Assembly (NCBI GenBank): GCA_964521255.1
Contig: CAZFRM010000022.1
Location: 16,370-80,369, forward strand
Length of the DNA stretch: 64,000 bases
DNA from: ZC4RG29 sp964521255
Lineage (GTDB): Bacteria > Bacteroidota > Bacteroidia > Cytophagales > Cyclobacteriaceae
Direction: 5' to 3'
Each line of letters starts with the position of its first letter. Within the stretch, counting starts at the first letter, position 1. Below are positions 1 through 8,478 of the stretch, in pieces. A model generated the notes under the pieces. It was not told the DNA's origin, searched no databases, and was given only the letters and a program-made list of their open reading frames with translations. Position numbers and translations under genes: made by a program.

Positions 1-1134
1 ATGCTCAAGGCGATGAAGTACCTTCTCCATCCACCCGGTACCTTCACGACAAGGACTACATTGTCCACACGACTCATGGTGATAGAAGCGTGCAAAACTC
101 CAGAGGTTTCGAACGATGCAGGTTGTTTCATCCATTACGATAAAACCACCAGAGCCTAACATAGTACCGGTTTGAAATCCTCCATCTGCGAGTGACTCAT
201 AGGTCATAAGACGTGGATCTCCTTTTGCAGTTTTTAGAATAAGATCAGCAGGAAGAATAGGCACAGAAGAACCACCTGCCACAACAGCTTTAAGTTTTCT
301 TCCTTTCCAGATACCGCCACAATACTCATCAGAATATATAAATTCTTCCACCGGAAGACCAAGTTCAATTTCGTAAACACCGGGCTTGTTGATATGACCA
401 CTGGCGGAGATAAGTTTTGTACCTGTACTTTTACCTATACCAATTCTTGAATAGGCATCACCACCCATGTTCACGATGGCAGGTACAGTTGCTAACGATT
501 CAACATTATTCACCAGTGTGGGACAATTATACAATCCCATCACGGCAGGAAAATAGGGAGGCTTTAATCTTGGATTGCCTCGCTTTCCTTCAAGTGATTC
601 CAACAACGCAGTTTCTTCACCACAGATGTAAGCGCCACCACCAGGGTGTACATAAAGTTCCAGTGAAAAATCAGTTCCTAAAATATTTTGTCCTAAAAAT
701 CCGGCTGAACGAGCTTCTTCAATAGCCTTCTCAAGAATGGGAAAAATCCAGCGAAACTCGCCGCGCATGTATATGTAGGCCGTCTTCGCACCAATCGCAT
801 AGCTGGCCAAGATCATGCCTTCAATTAACATATGCGGTATGTGCTCCATCAAATAACGATCTTTGAATGTGCCTGGCTCACTCTCATCAGCATTACAAAC
901 CAGGTATATCGGCTTGCCTGATTTTCTATCGAGGAAAGTCCACTTTAGTCCGGTAGGAAAACCAGCACCACCTCTGCCCCTGAGTCCTGACAACTTCACT
1001 TCTTCTGTCACGGCCTCCGGTGTCATGGACTTCAAAGCCTTTTCAACAGCTTCATAACCACCATGCCTGCGATAAACTTCAAAGGTGTTTATCCCAGGAA
1101 CATCAATATGTTTTAATAACAGTTTGTGCAGCAT
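1..1134 (-). CDS. nuoF: NADH-quinone oxidoreductase subunit F, second copy (partial)
   Basis: This is the FMN- and NADH-binding subunit of respiratory complex I, where NADH is oxidised in the peripheral arm on the cytoplasmic side. The gene is open to the left edge: 378 codons are visible and the C-terminus is missing. The protein starts MLHKLLLKH at an ATG 29 bp downstream of nuoE. A GRGGAGF glycine-rich FMN motif is visible near residue 62, then CGEETALLESLEG, then ESCGQCSPCREG, which supplies three ligands of the 4Fe-4S cluster N3 (Cys356, Cys359, Cys362). The fourth ligand should lie outside the window. It is a divergent paralogue of the complete NuoF at 25106-26458. The family call is secure; which downstream nuo genes follow cannot be seen. 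Confidence 0.95.
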   Translation of the reverse strand, partial: MLHKLLLKHIDVPGINTFEVYRRHGGYEAVEKALKSMTPEAVTEEVKLSGLRGRGGAGFPTGLKWTFLDRKSGKPIYLVCNADESEPGTFKDRYLMEHIPHMLIEGMILASYAIGAKTAYIYMRGEFRWIFPILEKAIEEARSAGFLGQNILGTDFSLELYVHPGGGAYICGEETALLESLEGKRGNPRLKPPYFPAVMGLYNCPTLVNNVESLATVPAIVNMGGDAYSRIGIGKSTGTKLISASGHINKPGVYEIELGLPVEEFIYSDEYCGGIWKGRKLKAVVAGGSSVPILPADLILKTAKGDPRLMTYESLADGGFQTGTMLGSGGFIVMDETTCIVRNLWSFARFYHHESCGQCSPCREGTGWMEKVLHRLEH

Positions 1135-1163
1135 TGAGTAAGCTATCCGTTATCAGTTAATAG

Positions 1164-1661
1164 TTATTTGTATTTAGATCGTAGTTCATCCAACACTTCA
1201 TCCATTGAATCACAACTCAAGTTCTCTATATAATGTTGACCTACCTGCATCATGGGAGCTGTTCCACAAGATGCAAGACATTCCACTGCTTTGAGTGTAA
1301 ACATTCCATCGGCAGAAGTTTCACCTTCTTTAATATTGAGTTTGTGTTCTATGTATTCTATAATTTCATCACTGCCTCTTATTTGACACGGCCCTGTTCG
1401 GCAAACTTCCAACAGACATTTGCCAACCGGTTTCAGGTTAAACATCGTGTAGAACGTAGCTACCTCATACACTTCAACAGGTTTGATATTTAATATCGAG
1501 GCTACATAATCCATCACCTCAGTACTAAGCCATCCGCCAAACTCGGCCTGGGCAAGATGAAGTGCAGGTAACAAAGCTGATTTTTGTTTCCCTTCGGGAT
1601 ATCGCCCGATGATTTTATTCACCAGGGCAAGTGTCTCATCTGAAAATTTAATTTCCTTCAT
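1164..1661 (-). CDS. nuoE: NADH-quinone oxidoreductase subunit E, second copy
   Basis: This is the thioredoxin-fold 2Fe-2S (cluster N1a) subunit of the complex I NADH dehydrogenase module, partner of NuoF. It has 165 residues, normal for the family. The four cluster ligands are visible as Cys87-x4-Cys92 and Cys128-x3-Cys132. It starts 5 bp after the nuoD stop and is followed by nuoF after 29 bp, so the order D-E-F is canonical and the genes are surely cotranscribed. It is clearly different in sequence from the other NuoE at 26474-26938 (for example VCRTGPC here against VCDSISC there). Confidence 0.95.
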   Translation of the reverse strand: MKEIKFSDETLALVNKIIGRYPEGKQKSALLPALHLAQAEFGGWLSTEVMDYVASILNIKPVEVYEVATFYTMFNLKPVGKCLLEVCRTGPCQIRGSDEIIEYIEHKLNIKEGETSADGMFTLKAVECLASCGTAPMMQVGQHYIENLSCDSMDEVLDELRSKYK

Positions 1662-1666
1662 TACTG

Positions 1667-2881
1667 CTATGCGTCAAGTTCACCGGCTATCACATTCATA
1701 CTACTCATCGTAAGGATGGCATCTGAGACGTTACTCCCCTGTATCATTTCAGGATAAGCCTGGTAATAGATAAAACACGGTCTTCGCAGATGCAACCGAT
1801 AAGGCGTTCTTCCTCCGTCGCTGACTAAATAAAATCCCAACTCTCCATTACCACCCTCCACGCAATGATAGACTTCTCCTTTAGGAACATCCGTTTCTCC
1901 CATTACAATTTTGAAATGGTAGATCAAAGCTTCCATGTCGTTATATACTTCTTCTTTTGGAGGAAGATAAAAATCGGGAACTTCAGCATGATAAGGTCCT
2001 TCCGGAAGTTTTTCTATCGCCTGACGAATGATGCTCAAGCTCTGCCACATTTCTTCCTGGCGCACCATGAACCTGTCGTATGTATCGCCACTTGTTCCAA
2101 CCGGAATTATAAAATCAAAATCTTCATAAGAAGAATAAGGATTCATTGCGCGAACATCATAATCAATTCCAGTGGCCCGTAGGTTAGGACCGGAGAAACT
2201 GTAATTTAATGCACGTTCTGAGGTGATCGCTCCCACGCCTATGGTACGCTCCATAAAAATGCGATTGCGCTCCAGGAGCTTTGTAAATTCCTTTAATGCT
2301 GCGGGATATTCCTTTAAAAACGTATTGATCTTGGCCCACGCTGCAGGCGTAAAATCTCTTTCAAATCCTCCAATGCGCCCCATGTTAGTGGTTAGTCTCG
2401 CGCCACATATCTCTTCGTAAATCTCATATATGAGTTCACGAAATTCAAAGAGGTAGACAAATCCGGTTAACGCACCTGTATCAACGCCCAGTACACTATT
2501 GCAAATCAGGTGATCAGAGATGCGCGAAAGCTCCATAATGATCACACGCAAATACTGAACTCTCTTTGGTATTTCTGCACCAATAAGTTTTTCTACCGTC
2601 ATGTGCCAACCAATGTTGTTGATAGGCGATGAACAATAGTTCATGCGATCGGTAATAGGTGTGATCTGGTAAAAGGGACGGTGCTCTGCAAGTTTTTCAA
2701 ACGCACGATGAATATAACCAATCGTCGGTTCGGAGCGAACGATGGTTTCACCATCCATGGTTAATACATTTTGAAAGATACCATGTGTGGCAGGATGCGT
2801 AGGGCCAAGGTTGAGCGTCGTATAATTCTTCTCGTCCGATTCCTCGTGATGCTCTCCTACTATGTTCCTTGTCATGCTCAT
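1667..2881 (-). CDS. nuoD: NADH-quinone oxidoreductase subunit D, second copy
   Basis: This is the 49-kDa-type subunit of complex I. With NuoB it lines the quinone-reducing site, and it is related to the large subunit of NiFe hydrogenases. It has 404 residues, normal for a stand-alone NuoD. Family segments are visible: LGPTHPATHG near the N-terminus, GYIHRAFEKLAEHRPF, a DRMNYCSSP stretch and a C-terminal half ending near the glycine-rich segment VEGGNGELGFYLVSDGG. Only one base separates it from the nuoC stop. An alternative start two codons later (second Met) is possible. Unlike the other operon, C and D are separate genes here. Confidence 0.95.
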   Translation of the reverse strand: MSMTRNIVGEHHEESDEKNYTTLNLGPTHPATHGIFQNVLTMDGETIVRSEPTIGYIHRAFEKLAEHRPFYQITPITDRMNYCSSPINNIGWHMTVEKLIGAEIPKRVQYLRVIIMELSRISDHLICNSVLGVDTGALTGFVYLFEFRELIYEIYEEICGARLTTNMGRIGGFERDFTPAAWAKINTFLKEYPAALKEFTKLLERNRIFMERTIGVGAITSERALNYSFSGPNLRATGIDYDVRAMNPYSSYEDFDFIIPVGTSGDTYDRFMVRQEEMWQSLSIIRQAIEKLPEGPYHAEVPDFYLPPKEEVYNDMEALIYHFKIVMGETDVPKGEVYHCVEGGNGELGFYLVSDGGRTPYRLHLRRPCFIYYQAYPEMIQGSNVSDAILTMSSMNVIAGELDA

Positions 2882-2882
2882 A

Positions 2883-3383
2883 CTATCGTCCGAACATAAA
2901 GTCCTTCTTATCTTCCCTTGTTTGATCTTCCAATGGATATTCCTTTCGCATTGGAAATATGATCATATCCTCCACATTCAAAATTCTTCTCAGATCAGGA
3001 TGGCCTTGAAATTGCACTCCGAAAAAATCGTACGTCTCGCGTTCCATCCAATTGGCAGCCGCAAAAATATTGGTAATGGTTGGTGTAACCGGGTTTTCTG
3101 CCTGCAAGAATATTTTTATTCGTAGTCTCTTATTCTTTACAAGACTATGAAGCTGATACATTACTCCTATTTGATTGGCATCCGGAAAATGAAGACCACA
3201 CAAAGTAGTGAGGTATTGAAACTGCAAATCTTTATGATCAAATAAAAATTTGATTGTTTCTACAATTCTATTCGGCGAAACGTTGATCGTCAAAAAGTCA
3301 TACGGTGTTTCAATGGAAAGAATGTCATCTCCAAACTTTTCTTTGAGCAAAACTGAAACAATGTCTTGTTCGATATTCTCCAT
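2883..3383 (-). CDS. nuoC: NADH-quinone oxidoreductase subunit C, second copy
   Basis: This is the 30-kDa-type subunit of the complex I connecting module. It has 166 residues. The C-terminal half carries the family hallmark ERETYDFFGVQFQGHPDLRR followed by the RKEYPLED-type stretch. The start codon shares its A with the nuoB stop (TAATG), a classical translational-coupling arrangement. A separate NuoC matches the unfused NuoD next to it and contrasts with the fused NuoCD at 27021-28769. Confidence 0.93.
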   Translation of the reverse strand: MENIEQDIVSVLLKEKFGDDILSIETPYDFLTINVSPNRIVETIKFLFDHKDLQFQYLTTLCGLHFPDANQIGVMYQLHSLVKNKRLRIKIFLQAENPVTPTITNIFAAANWMERETYDFFGVQFQGHPDLRRILNVEDMIIFPMRKEYPLEDQTREDKKDFMFGR

Positions 3384-3937
3384 TATTCAATTCCGTATTT
3401 ATTCAACATCGCTTTATACTCAACTGAGTCTCTTCGCCGCAATGATTCTGTCTCAACAAGCTGCTGTATTTTCATCACCCCATCCAGTATTTGTTCAGGG
3501 CGCGGAGGACAACCTGGTACATACACATCAACAGGAATAATTCTATCGATCCCTTGCAGAACGCTGTAGGTATCAAATATTCCACCGCTACATGCGCATG
3601 CTCCAACAGAAAGCACCCATCTCGGTTCCGCCATTTGCTCGTAAACTTGTCGAAGGATCGGGCCCATTTTTTTTGCAATGGTTCCCATCACCATAAGCAA
3701 GTCGGCCTGACGGGGAGAAAAGCTAAGCCGTTCTGAACCAAAGCGTGCAAGATCGTAGTGTGCGCCCATCGTAGCCATGAATTCTATTCCACAGCAAGAA
3801 GTAGCAAATGGTAAAGGCCATATAGAATTTTTACGCGCGAGTCCTACTACCTTATCCAAACTTGTGGCAAGGAAACCTGGCCCTTCGTAACCAGCTGGTT
3901 TTTCTGCAATCTTTATTTTAGTATTCAACGATTCCAT
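3383..3937 (-). CDS. nuoB: NADH-quinone oxidoreductase subunit B, second copy
   Basis: This subunit carries the terminal 4Fe-4S cluster N2, which passes electrons to quinone. It has 184 residues. The ligand pattern is complete: the adjacent pair Cys48-Cys49 in ATSCCGIEF, Cys114 in GACACSGG, and Cys143 in PGCPPRP. It is separated from nuoA by 112 bp holding a 12-bp-stem palindrome (3956-3982), a long gap for this operon, and overlaps nuoC by one base. It is paralogous to NuoB at 28886-29527 and lacks that protein's longer N-terminus. Confidence 0.95.
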   Translation of the reverse strand: MESLNTKIKIAEKPAGYEGPGFLATSLDKVVGLARKNSIWPLPFATSCCGIEFMATMGAHYDLARFGSERLSFSPRQADLLMVMGTIAKKMGPILRQVYEQMAEPRWVLSVGACACSGGIFDTYSVLQGIDRIIPVDVYVPGCPPRPEQILDGVMKIQQLVETESLRRRDSVEYKAMLNKYGIE

Positions 3938-3955
3938 TTTTCACAGCCTCATCCT

Positions 3956-3982
3956 AAGTCCCTCTCCTTCGGAGAGGGACTT
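3956..3982. repeat. Palindrome of the CCTCTCC..GGAGAGG family between nuoA and nuoB
   Basis: A perfect 12-bp inverted repeat with a TTC loop (arm AAGTCCCTCTCC). The core CCTCTCCttcGGAGAGG and the preceding cctcat resemble the core of the larger elements at 16209-16351, 21283-21367 and 59925-60016. It lies inside an operon and lacks a T-run, so it is unlikely to be a simple terminator. It may act as an RNA hairpin modulating expression between nuoA and nuoB. Confidence 0.7.
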
Positions 3983-4049
3983 TAAAGATTCGTTTTATAA
4001 TAAGTACGAGTACAATGTCACTGAACATTCTTAACCATTAACCTAATCA

Positions 4050-4424
4050 CTAATCCTGATCCCACCTGAGTGCACCCTTCTTAATGATGTAGAAAAATCC
4101 CACCAATAAAAGTGTTATAAAGACTAACATTTCAACAAACCCTGTTGTGCCCATCTCTTTAAAGTTCACTGCCCACGGATACATAAAAATTACTTCCACA
4201 TCAAACAGCACGAATAAAATAGCGACGAGAAAGTAACGGATGTGCATCGGCATGCGCGCATTTCCTTTGGATTCTATACCGCATTCAAAAGATTCTAATT
4301 TTATTTTCGTTTTTCGAAGCGGCCCAAGTTTATGGGTAATGAACATTGTACCCCCTACAAATAGTGCAGCAAGAATAAACATGAATAATACGGGGATGTA
4401 CTGCAATATCAGTTCGTCGTCCAT
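4050..4424 (-). CDS. nuoA: NADH-quinone oxidoreductase subunit A, second copy
   Basis: A small membrane subunit of complex I at the junction of the membrane and peripheral arms. It has 124 residues with three predicted membrane helices and the family loop ESFECGIESKGNARMPMHIRYF, followed by LFVLFDVEVIFMYPWAV, which contains the conserved acidic residues of the second helix. It is the first recognisable nuo gene of the left-hand operon. A small secreted-protein gene lies just upstream in the same direction. Confidence 0.95.
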   Translation of the reverse strand: MDDELILQYIPVLFMFILAALFVGGTMFITHKLGPLRKTKIKLESFECGIESKGNARMPMHIRYFLVAILFVLFDVEVIFMYPWAVNFKEMGTTGFVEMLVFITLLLVGFFYIIKKGALRWDQD

Positions 4425-4475
4425 AAAAGTTTTTTAATTCTGGTTTAAGATGAAATACTTATCACAAACCATATT

Positions 4476-4784
4476 TCACGGGGCATTAGCGCGGACAGAT
4501 CCAAAAACCTGTTTGATGATGTGCGGTTGCGCGATTGAAACGAAAAAGTCAATAGCTAAATAAGCGTTTGTAATATCCAATTCGTCTCCTTCCCAAATCA
4601 ATTGAATATTGGGTGACGATTTCACAACATCTTCTGCTACCGAAATGGTTTGTTGCTGATGAAAGAACGAAGTTGAAAGGCGATGTAGTTCCTTCAGTTG
4701 AGGGATAGAGCTATAAGCAGGCCATGCAGAAAAGGTGACCAGGATTACGAGAAAAATTTTAGAAAAGACAAGCGCCTTTTTCAC
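4476..4784 (-). CDS. Small exported protein of unknown function
   Basis: 102 residues. The N-terminus has a basic start (MKKALVFSK), a hydrophobic stretch to about residue 20 and a plausible signal-peptidase site (AWPAYSS), so it is probably exported. The rest is hydrophilic with no family I recognise. It ends 51 bp before nuoA on the same strand, so it may be the first gene of this nuo transcript or may just share the direction. Coding status is supported by the signal-peptide organisation and by lying in the only open strand of this stretch; function is unknown. Confidence 0.6.
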   Translation of the reverse strand: MKKALVFSKIFLVILVTFSAWPAYSSIPQLKELHRLSTSFFHQQQTISVAEDVVKSSPNIQLIWEGDELDITNAYLAIDFFVSIAQPHIIKQVFGSVRANAP

Positions 4785-4949
4785 TGGTGGCTACGTAAAT
4801 TTTAATGAACAAATATAGATCAATTTTCACCATAAAAATCACCGTAATTACTCAATTATTATTACACGTACACACACCTTTTTTCAAACCATTCAATTCA
4901 AACGATTACGTACTGCATTTAACTTTTAGCATTATCTAATAGTCAATCC

Positions 4950-6473
4950 TCATTGCTCTTTATTTCGAAGAATACTATGTCTTTGGCTATACACGAAATA
5001 TACAACCAGTCCAAGCGCAAGCCAGATGAACAACCTAAGCCAGTTTTCCCATCCTAAGCTCAACATCATGCCCAGGTTGAAGATTATGCCCAGTGGGGCG
5101 ATAAGGAAAAGATAAGGAACCTTGAAAGGACGGTTCAGATTGGGCTGTCTCTTCCTCATCATCATCACCGCTATGCATACCATGATAAAAGCGAACAAAG
5201 TTCCGATGTTGACGAGTTTGGCGATAGTTTCAATCGGAATTAACCCGGCAACTATGGCTACTGCAATACCAATGAGTGCAGTGCCACGATAAGGAACTTT
5301 TGTACGGGGGTGAATCTTTGCAAAAATATTTCTCGGCAACAAGCCATCCTTTGCCATGGCCAGAAATAACCTGGATTGCCCTAACATTTGAACAAGTAAT
5401 ACTGAAGTAAGTCCTGCTACGGCCGCAATCGAGATAAGCCATACTGCAAAATTCAGTCCGTAATGGGCAAACGCAGCGGCTATTGGCGCTTTAATATCGA
5501 GATCAGTATATTTTACCATACCGGTAATAACAAGGGAAACAGATATGTATAGTATGGTGCAAATCAGTAATGATACAAGGAGGCCAAAGGGTACATCTTT
5601 ACGTGGATTCTTAGCTTCTCCCGCCTGTGTACTAACCGTATCAAATCCTATATACGCAAAAAATACATACGCCGCTCCGGCCATAATTCCACCATAACCA
5701 AAGGCCATTATTCCCTGGCTATTCAATGTAGGAGCGGGTATGAAAGGATCCCAGTTTTGAGGGTCAATAAAAAATGCTCCTGCAACAATCACAAAGAGCA
5801 CTACGCTAACTTTTAAAATCACCATTAAGAGATTGGTATTGGCAGCTTCTTTTATACCACGCAATAAAATCCAGGTAATGACTAAGATTACGATCATAGC
5901 GGGTAAGTTGACCGCGATCGGCATGCCTAAAAAAGTAGGTATATCAATCGATGAATAGCTTGCACTTAATTCTGCCAAAGTACCATCAGCCGTTGCGTTG
6001 GCTAACATCAACTTGGCGCTATATAAATCATTGGCCAGCCATAAAGGTAAGTGAACATGGAAGAGTCCCAACAACTTTAAAAAATATCCAGACCATCCAA
6101 CAGCTACCGTGGAAGAAGCCATCGAATATTCGAGTATTAAATCCCAACCTATGATCCAGGCGAACAACTCACCAACAGTAGCAAATGAATAAGCGTATGC
6201 CGATCCCTCTACAGGAATAATAGACGCGAACTCAGCATAGCAAAGGCCTGCAAACGCACAACCAAGCCCGGCTACAACAAAGGAAAGTGCCAAAGCAGGG
6301 CCGGCAAATTCTTTTGCGGCCAGACCCGTCATGACGAAGATACCAGCACCGATTACCGAACCGATACCCAAAGCAGTCAGAGACCATTTTCCTAAAACGC
6401 GCCTTAGTCCACTGCGGAGCATGTCTTCTTCATACATCGCAAGGGTTTTCTTAGCTTTCCATTGTTTCATCAT
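4950..6473 (-). CDS. APC-family amino acid permease (cationic amino acid transporter-like)
   Basis: A cytoplasmic-membrane secondary transporter of the amino acid-polyamine-organocation superfamily. It has 507 residues and about 12 hydrophobic helices. The first helix carries the substrate-binding motif GIGSVIGAGIFVMTG, and the PVEGSAYAYSFATVGE and GFDTVSTQAGEAKNPRKDVP segments are typical of the YfnA/CAT branch. Substrates are probably amino acids, but which ones cannot be read from sequence. There are two adjacent Met codons at the start; either may be used. It stands alone, 165 bp from the small exported gene downstream and 318 bp from the TPR gene upstream. Confidence 0.9.
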   Translation of the reverse strand: MMKQWKAKKTLAMYEEDMLRSGLRRVLGKWSLTALGIGSVIGAGIFVMTGLAAKEFAGPALALSFVVAGLGCAFAGLCYAEFASIIPVEGSAYAYSFATVGELFAWIIGWDLILEYSMASSTVAVGWSGYFLKLLGLFHVHLPLWLANDLYSAKLMLANATADGTLAELSASYSSIDIPTFLGMPIAVNLPAMIVILVITWILLRGIKEAANTNLLMVILKVSVVLFVIVAGAFFIDPQNWDPFIPAPTLNSQGIMAFGYGGIMAGAAYVFFAYIGFDTVSTQAGEAKNPRKDVPFGLLVSLLICTILYISVSLVITGMVKYTDLDIKAPIAAAFAHYGLNFAVWLISIAAVAGLTSVLLVQMLGQSRLFLAMAKDGLLPRNIFAKIHPRTKVPYRGTALIGIAVAIVAGLIPIETIAKLVNIGTLFAFIMVCIAVMMMRKRQPNLNRPFKVPYLFLIAPLGIIFNLGMMLSLGWENWLRLFIWLALGLVVYFVYSQRHSILRNKEQ

Positions 6474-6791
6474 GACAGTTATATTAATAAACCTCGTTAC
6501 AATACTATTTAAAATAAGAAGTAAAACTAATTTTTGACTGTAAATTTTTAGAATGGGCTACTCTACCAGAAGATGATTTCATTACTATGTATTCGTTGCC
6601 TGGGTGGGTGATTTCAAGAAATGCCACCGGATAAATTCCATAATATTTATATTTTGCAAAAAAATTTACCAGGACAGAACCTGCCGAAGGGCCACGGAAA
6701 TATCGCTTTACTTATAAATTCCATGACCTAATGTGCCAACCTTTAAGAAACACATCGAAATGCTTCGTGTCGTGTTCTGCCTGGTATTTCT
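6474..6791. other. Intergenic stretch, no confident gene
   Basis: 318 bp between the TPR gene and the permease gene. On the minus strand an open frame of about 60 codons without a normal start ends at 6505 (C-terminal residues include ITHPGNEYIVMKSSSGR). It may be a decayed gene or chance. No tRNA, repeat or clear terminator was seen. The permease promoter is presumably here. Confidence 0.4.
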
Positions 6792-8396
6792 TTATTGAAG
6801 CGCTTTTAGCGCTTCTTTTGCTTTCTCGTCACCTGGATTCAAAGCTATTACCTTAGTCCAGTAGCCCTTGGAGGCAGCATTTTCTTGTTTAATGAAATGA
6901 TAGTATCCAAGATATGAGTAGGCCTCTATCAAATCCTGTTTGGATTTCTCCGGGTTTGCAGATGCTTTCTCCACCAATTTCTCGTAATAAGGTTTCGCTA
7001 AACCTTCTTCCGTTTCAGGATCGAGATTTGATTTGGTTCTGGCTTCCCATAAATATCCAACTGTCATATTAGGCTGCAGTTCAATCAATTTCAAAAAAGC
7101 AGCGTCTGCTTCTGTATATTGCTTTGTAAAATAATATGCCCGCCCAATAGAATAGTAGTCCTGCGATGCCGGTTTTTGTCGAAGCGCTATGAGTGACTTA
7201 TACGCATCAATTGACTCCTCGTATCGCTTTGCTTTAAACAATGTCTCAGCAGTGAGTTGTTGTACTTCCACTTGCTTTGCATCCATCGCTAAACTTTTAC
7301 GAAAACTTTCTATGGCAAGTGAGTCTTCATTTTGTTTCAATAAAAGTTTTCCGTAGTACGAATAATCATTTGCTTCAATTTCATTAGCAGGTGCCTTTTT
7401 AAAATATTGTTCGAAAATATTTTTACTCTGCGAATAGTCACCTGCTTCAAATAAAGAGAAGGCATAGAATCTTAGTGTAATAGGATTCACATCATCTTTT
7501 TGTGCAAGATCTTTAAACACTTCATTTGCACCTGCATAGTTCCTGGCCATGAATAAAAAGAAAGCGTAACGAATCTTTCCAATCTCAGGCTTATCTGTGA
7601 TAGAAAGATATTTCTCATAAGCCTGAACAGCCTTATCAGCTTCTTTACGGATATAATACAATTCGCCCAATTCTTTGTGAGCAGGTGCGTAAGAAGGATT
7701 GATCGAAATTGCAGTATTCAGAGATTCAATGGCTACCGGATAATTTTTTGAACGTATATACACCAATGCAATTTTATAATGCGGTGTTGCATTCTTCGGA
7801 TCAAGTTTAGCAGCACGCTCGTAACTGCTAACAGCCAAACCTCCATTGTTCTGCGTCACAAAGGCATCACCTAATAAAATGTGAACATAAGGATCCTCCG
7901 GACTGATTCCCTTTGCTTTCTCAAGAAGATTCACCGCTTCAGCTACACGCTTTGCGTCAGCCAGATAGGCTTCGCCGATAGTCTTCAGCACAGTTGTATT
8001 TTTCATTTTACTAAGACTCAACGCCTTGTCAAATTGAAGTTTTGATTCGTCCTGATTATTTTCCAGGAATTTTAAATAACCCTTTCCTGCGTAGTTAAGG
8101 GGATCCTTAGCATCCATAGCGATTCCCTTTTCAAAAGTCTGAGATGCTGCTTCACGTTCACCAGCCTTCAGTTCAATATATCCCAGGTAAAATAAATTTT
8201 CAGGTGTCTGGTCTGCATTAGAAACTTTTCTCATTGCTTCCACTGCTTTTGATGCCTGATCCTCTTCAAACAACTGAATGGCTTTTTTTACTTCAGGCGT
8301 TTGCCCAAAGGCAATCGCTGCCAGAAGGGAGAAAAACAGAACTCCCATCATAATGACGAACCAAAATCGTTTTAAAAAATCAACTGTACTTTTCAT
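6792..8396 (-). CDS. Exported tetratricopeptide-repeat protein
   Basis: About 534 residues built almost wholly of TPR units after a signal peptide or membrane anchor (MKSTVDFLKRFW, then a hydrophobic segment ending AIAFGQ). Repeats are recognisable throughout, such as NLFYLGYIELKAGEREAASQTFEKGI and APAHKELGELYYIRKEADKAVQAYEKYL. TPR arrays mediate protein-protein contacts; here it is presumably periplasmic. I chose the ATG at 8396 over one 14 codons upstream (8438) because it places the basic residues and hydrophobic core correctly for export. It follows a PstS-like lipoprotein and the exbB-exbD-exbD-tonB genes on the same strand, so it is likely the last gene of that transcript. Confidence 0.88.
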   Translation of the reverse strand: MKSTVDFLKRFWFVIMMGVLFFSLLAAIAFGQTPEVKKAIQLFEEDQASKAVEAMRKVSNADQTPENLFYLGYIELKAGEREAASQTFEKGIAMDAKDPLNYAGKGYLKFLENNQDESKLQFDKALSLSKMKNTTVLKTIGEAYLADAKRVAEAVNLLEKAKGISPEDPYVHILLGDAFVTQNNGGLAVSSYERAAKLDPKNATPHYKIALVYIRSKNYPVAIESLNTAISINPSYAPAHKELGELYYIRKEADKAVQAYEKYLSITDKPEIGKIRYAFFLFMARNYAGANEVFKDLAQKDDVNPITLRFYAFSLFEAGDYSQSKNIFEQYFKKAPANEIEANDYSYYGKLLLKQNEDSLAIESFRKSLAMDAKQVEVQQLTAETLFKAKRYEESIDAYKSLIALRQKPASQDYYSIGRAYYFTKQYTEADAAFLKLIELQPNMTVGYLWEARTKSNLDPETEEGLAKPYYEKLVEKASANPEKSKQDLIEAYSYLGYYHFIKQENAASKGYWTKVIALNPGDEKAKEALKALQ

Positions 8397-8478
8397 GTCT
8401 TTAATTCTTTTTTGTTCTAATAAATTAACTGGAACCAATTTGTATCCTCAGATCAAATTCTGCATTTCATGATCTGAT

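Noticed and set aside
6505..6700. About 60-codon minus-strand open frame without a start codon
   Set aside because: No ATG/GTG/TTG at a sensible position and no family match; kept only as a note under the intergenic entry.
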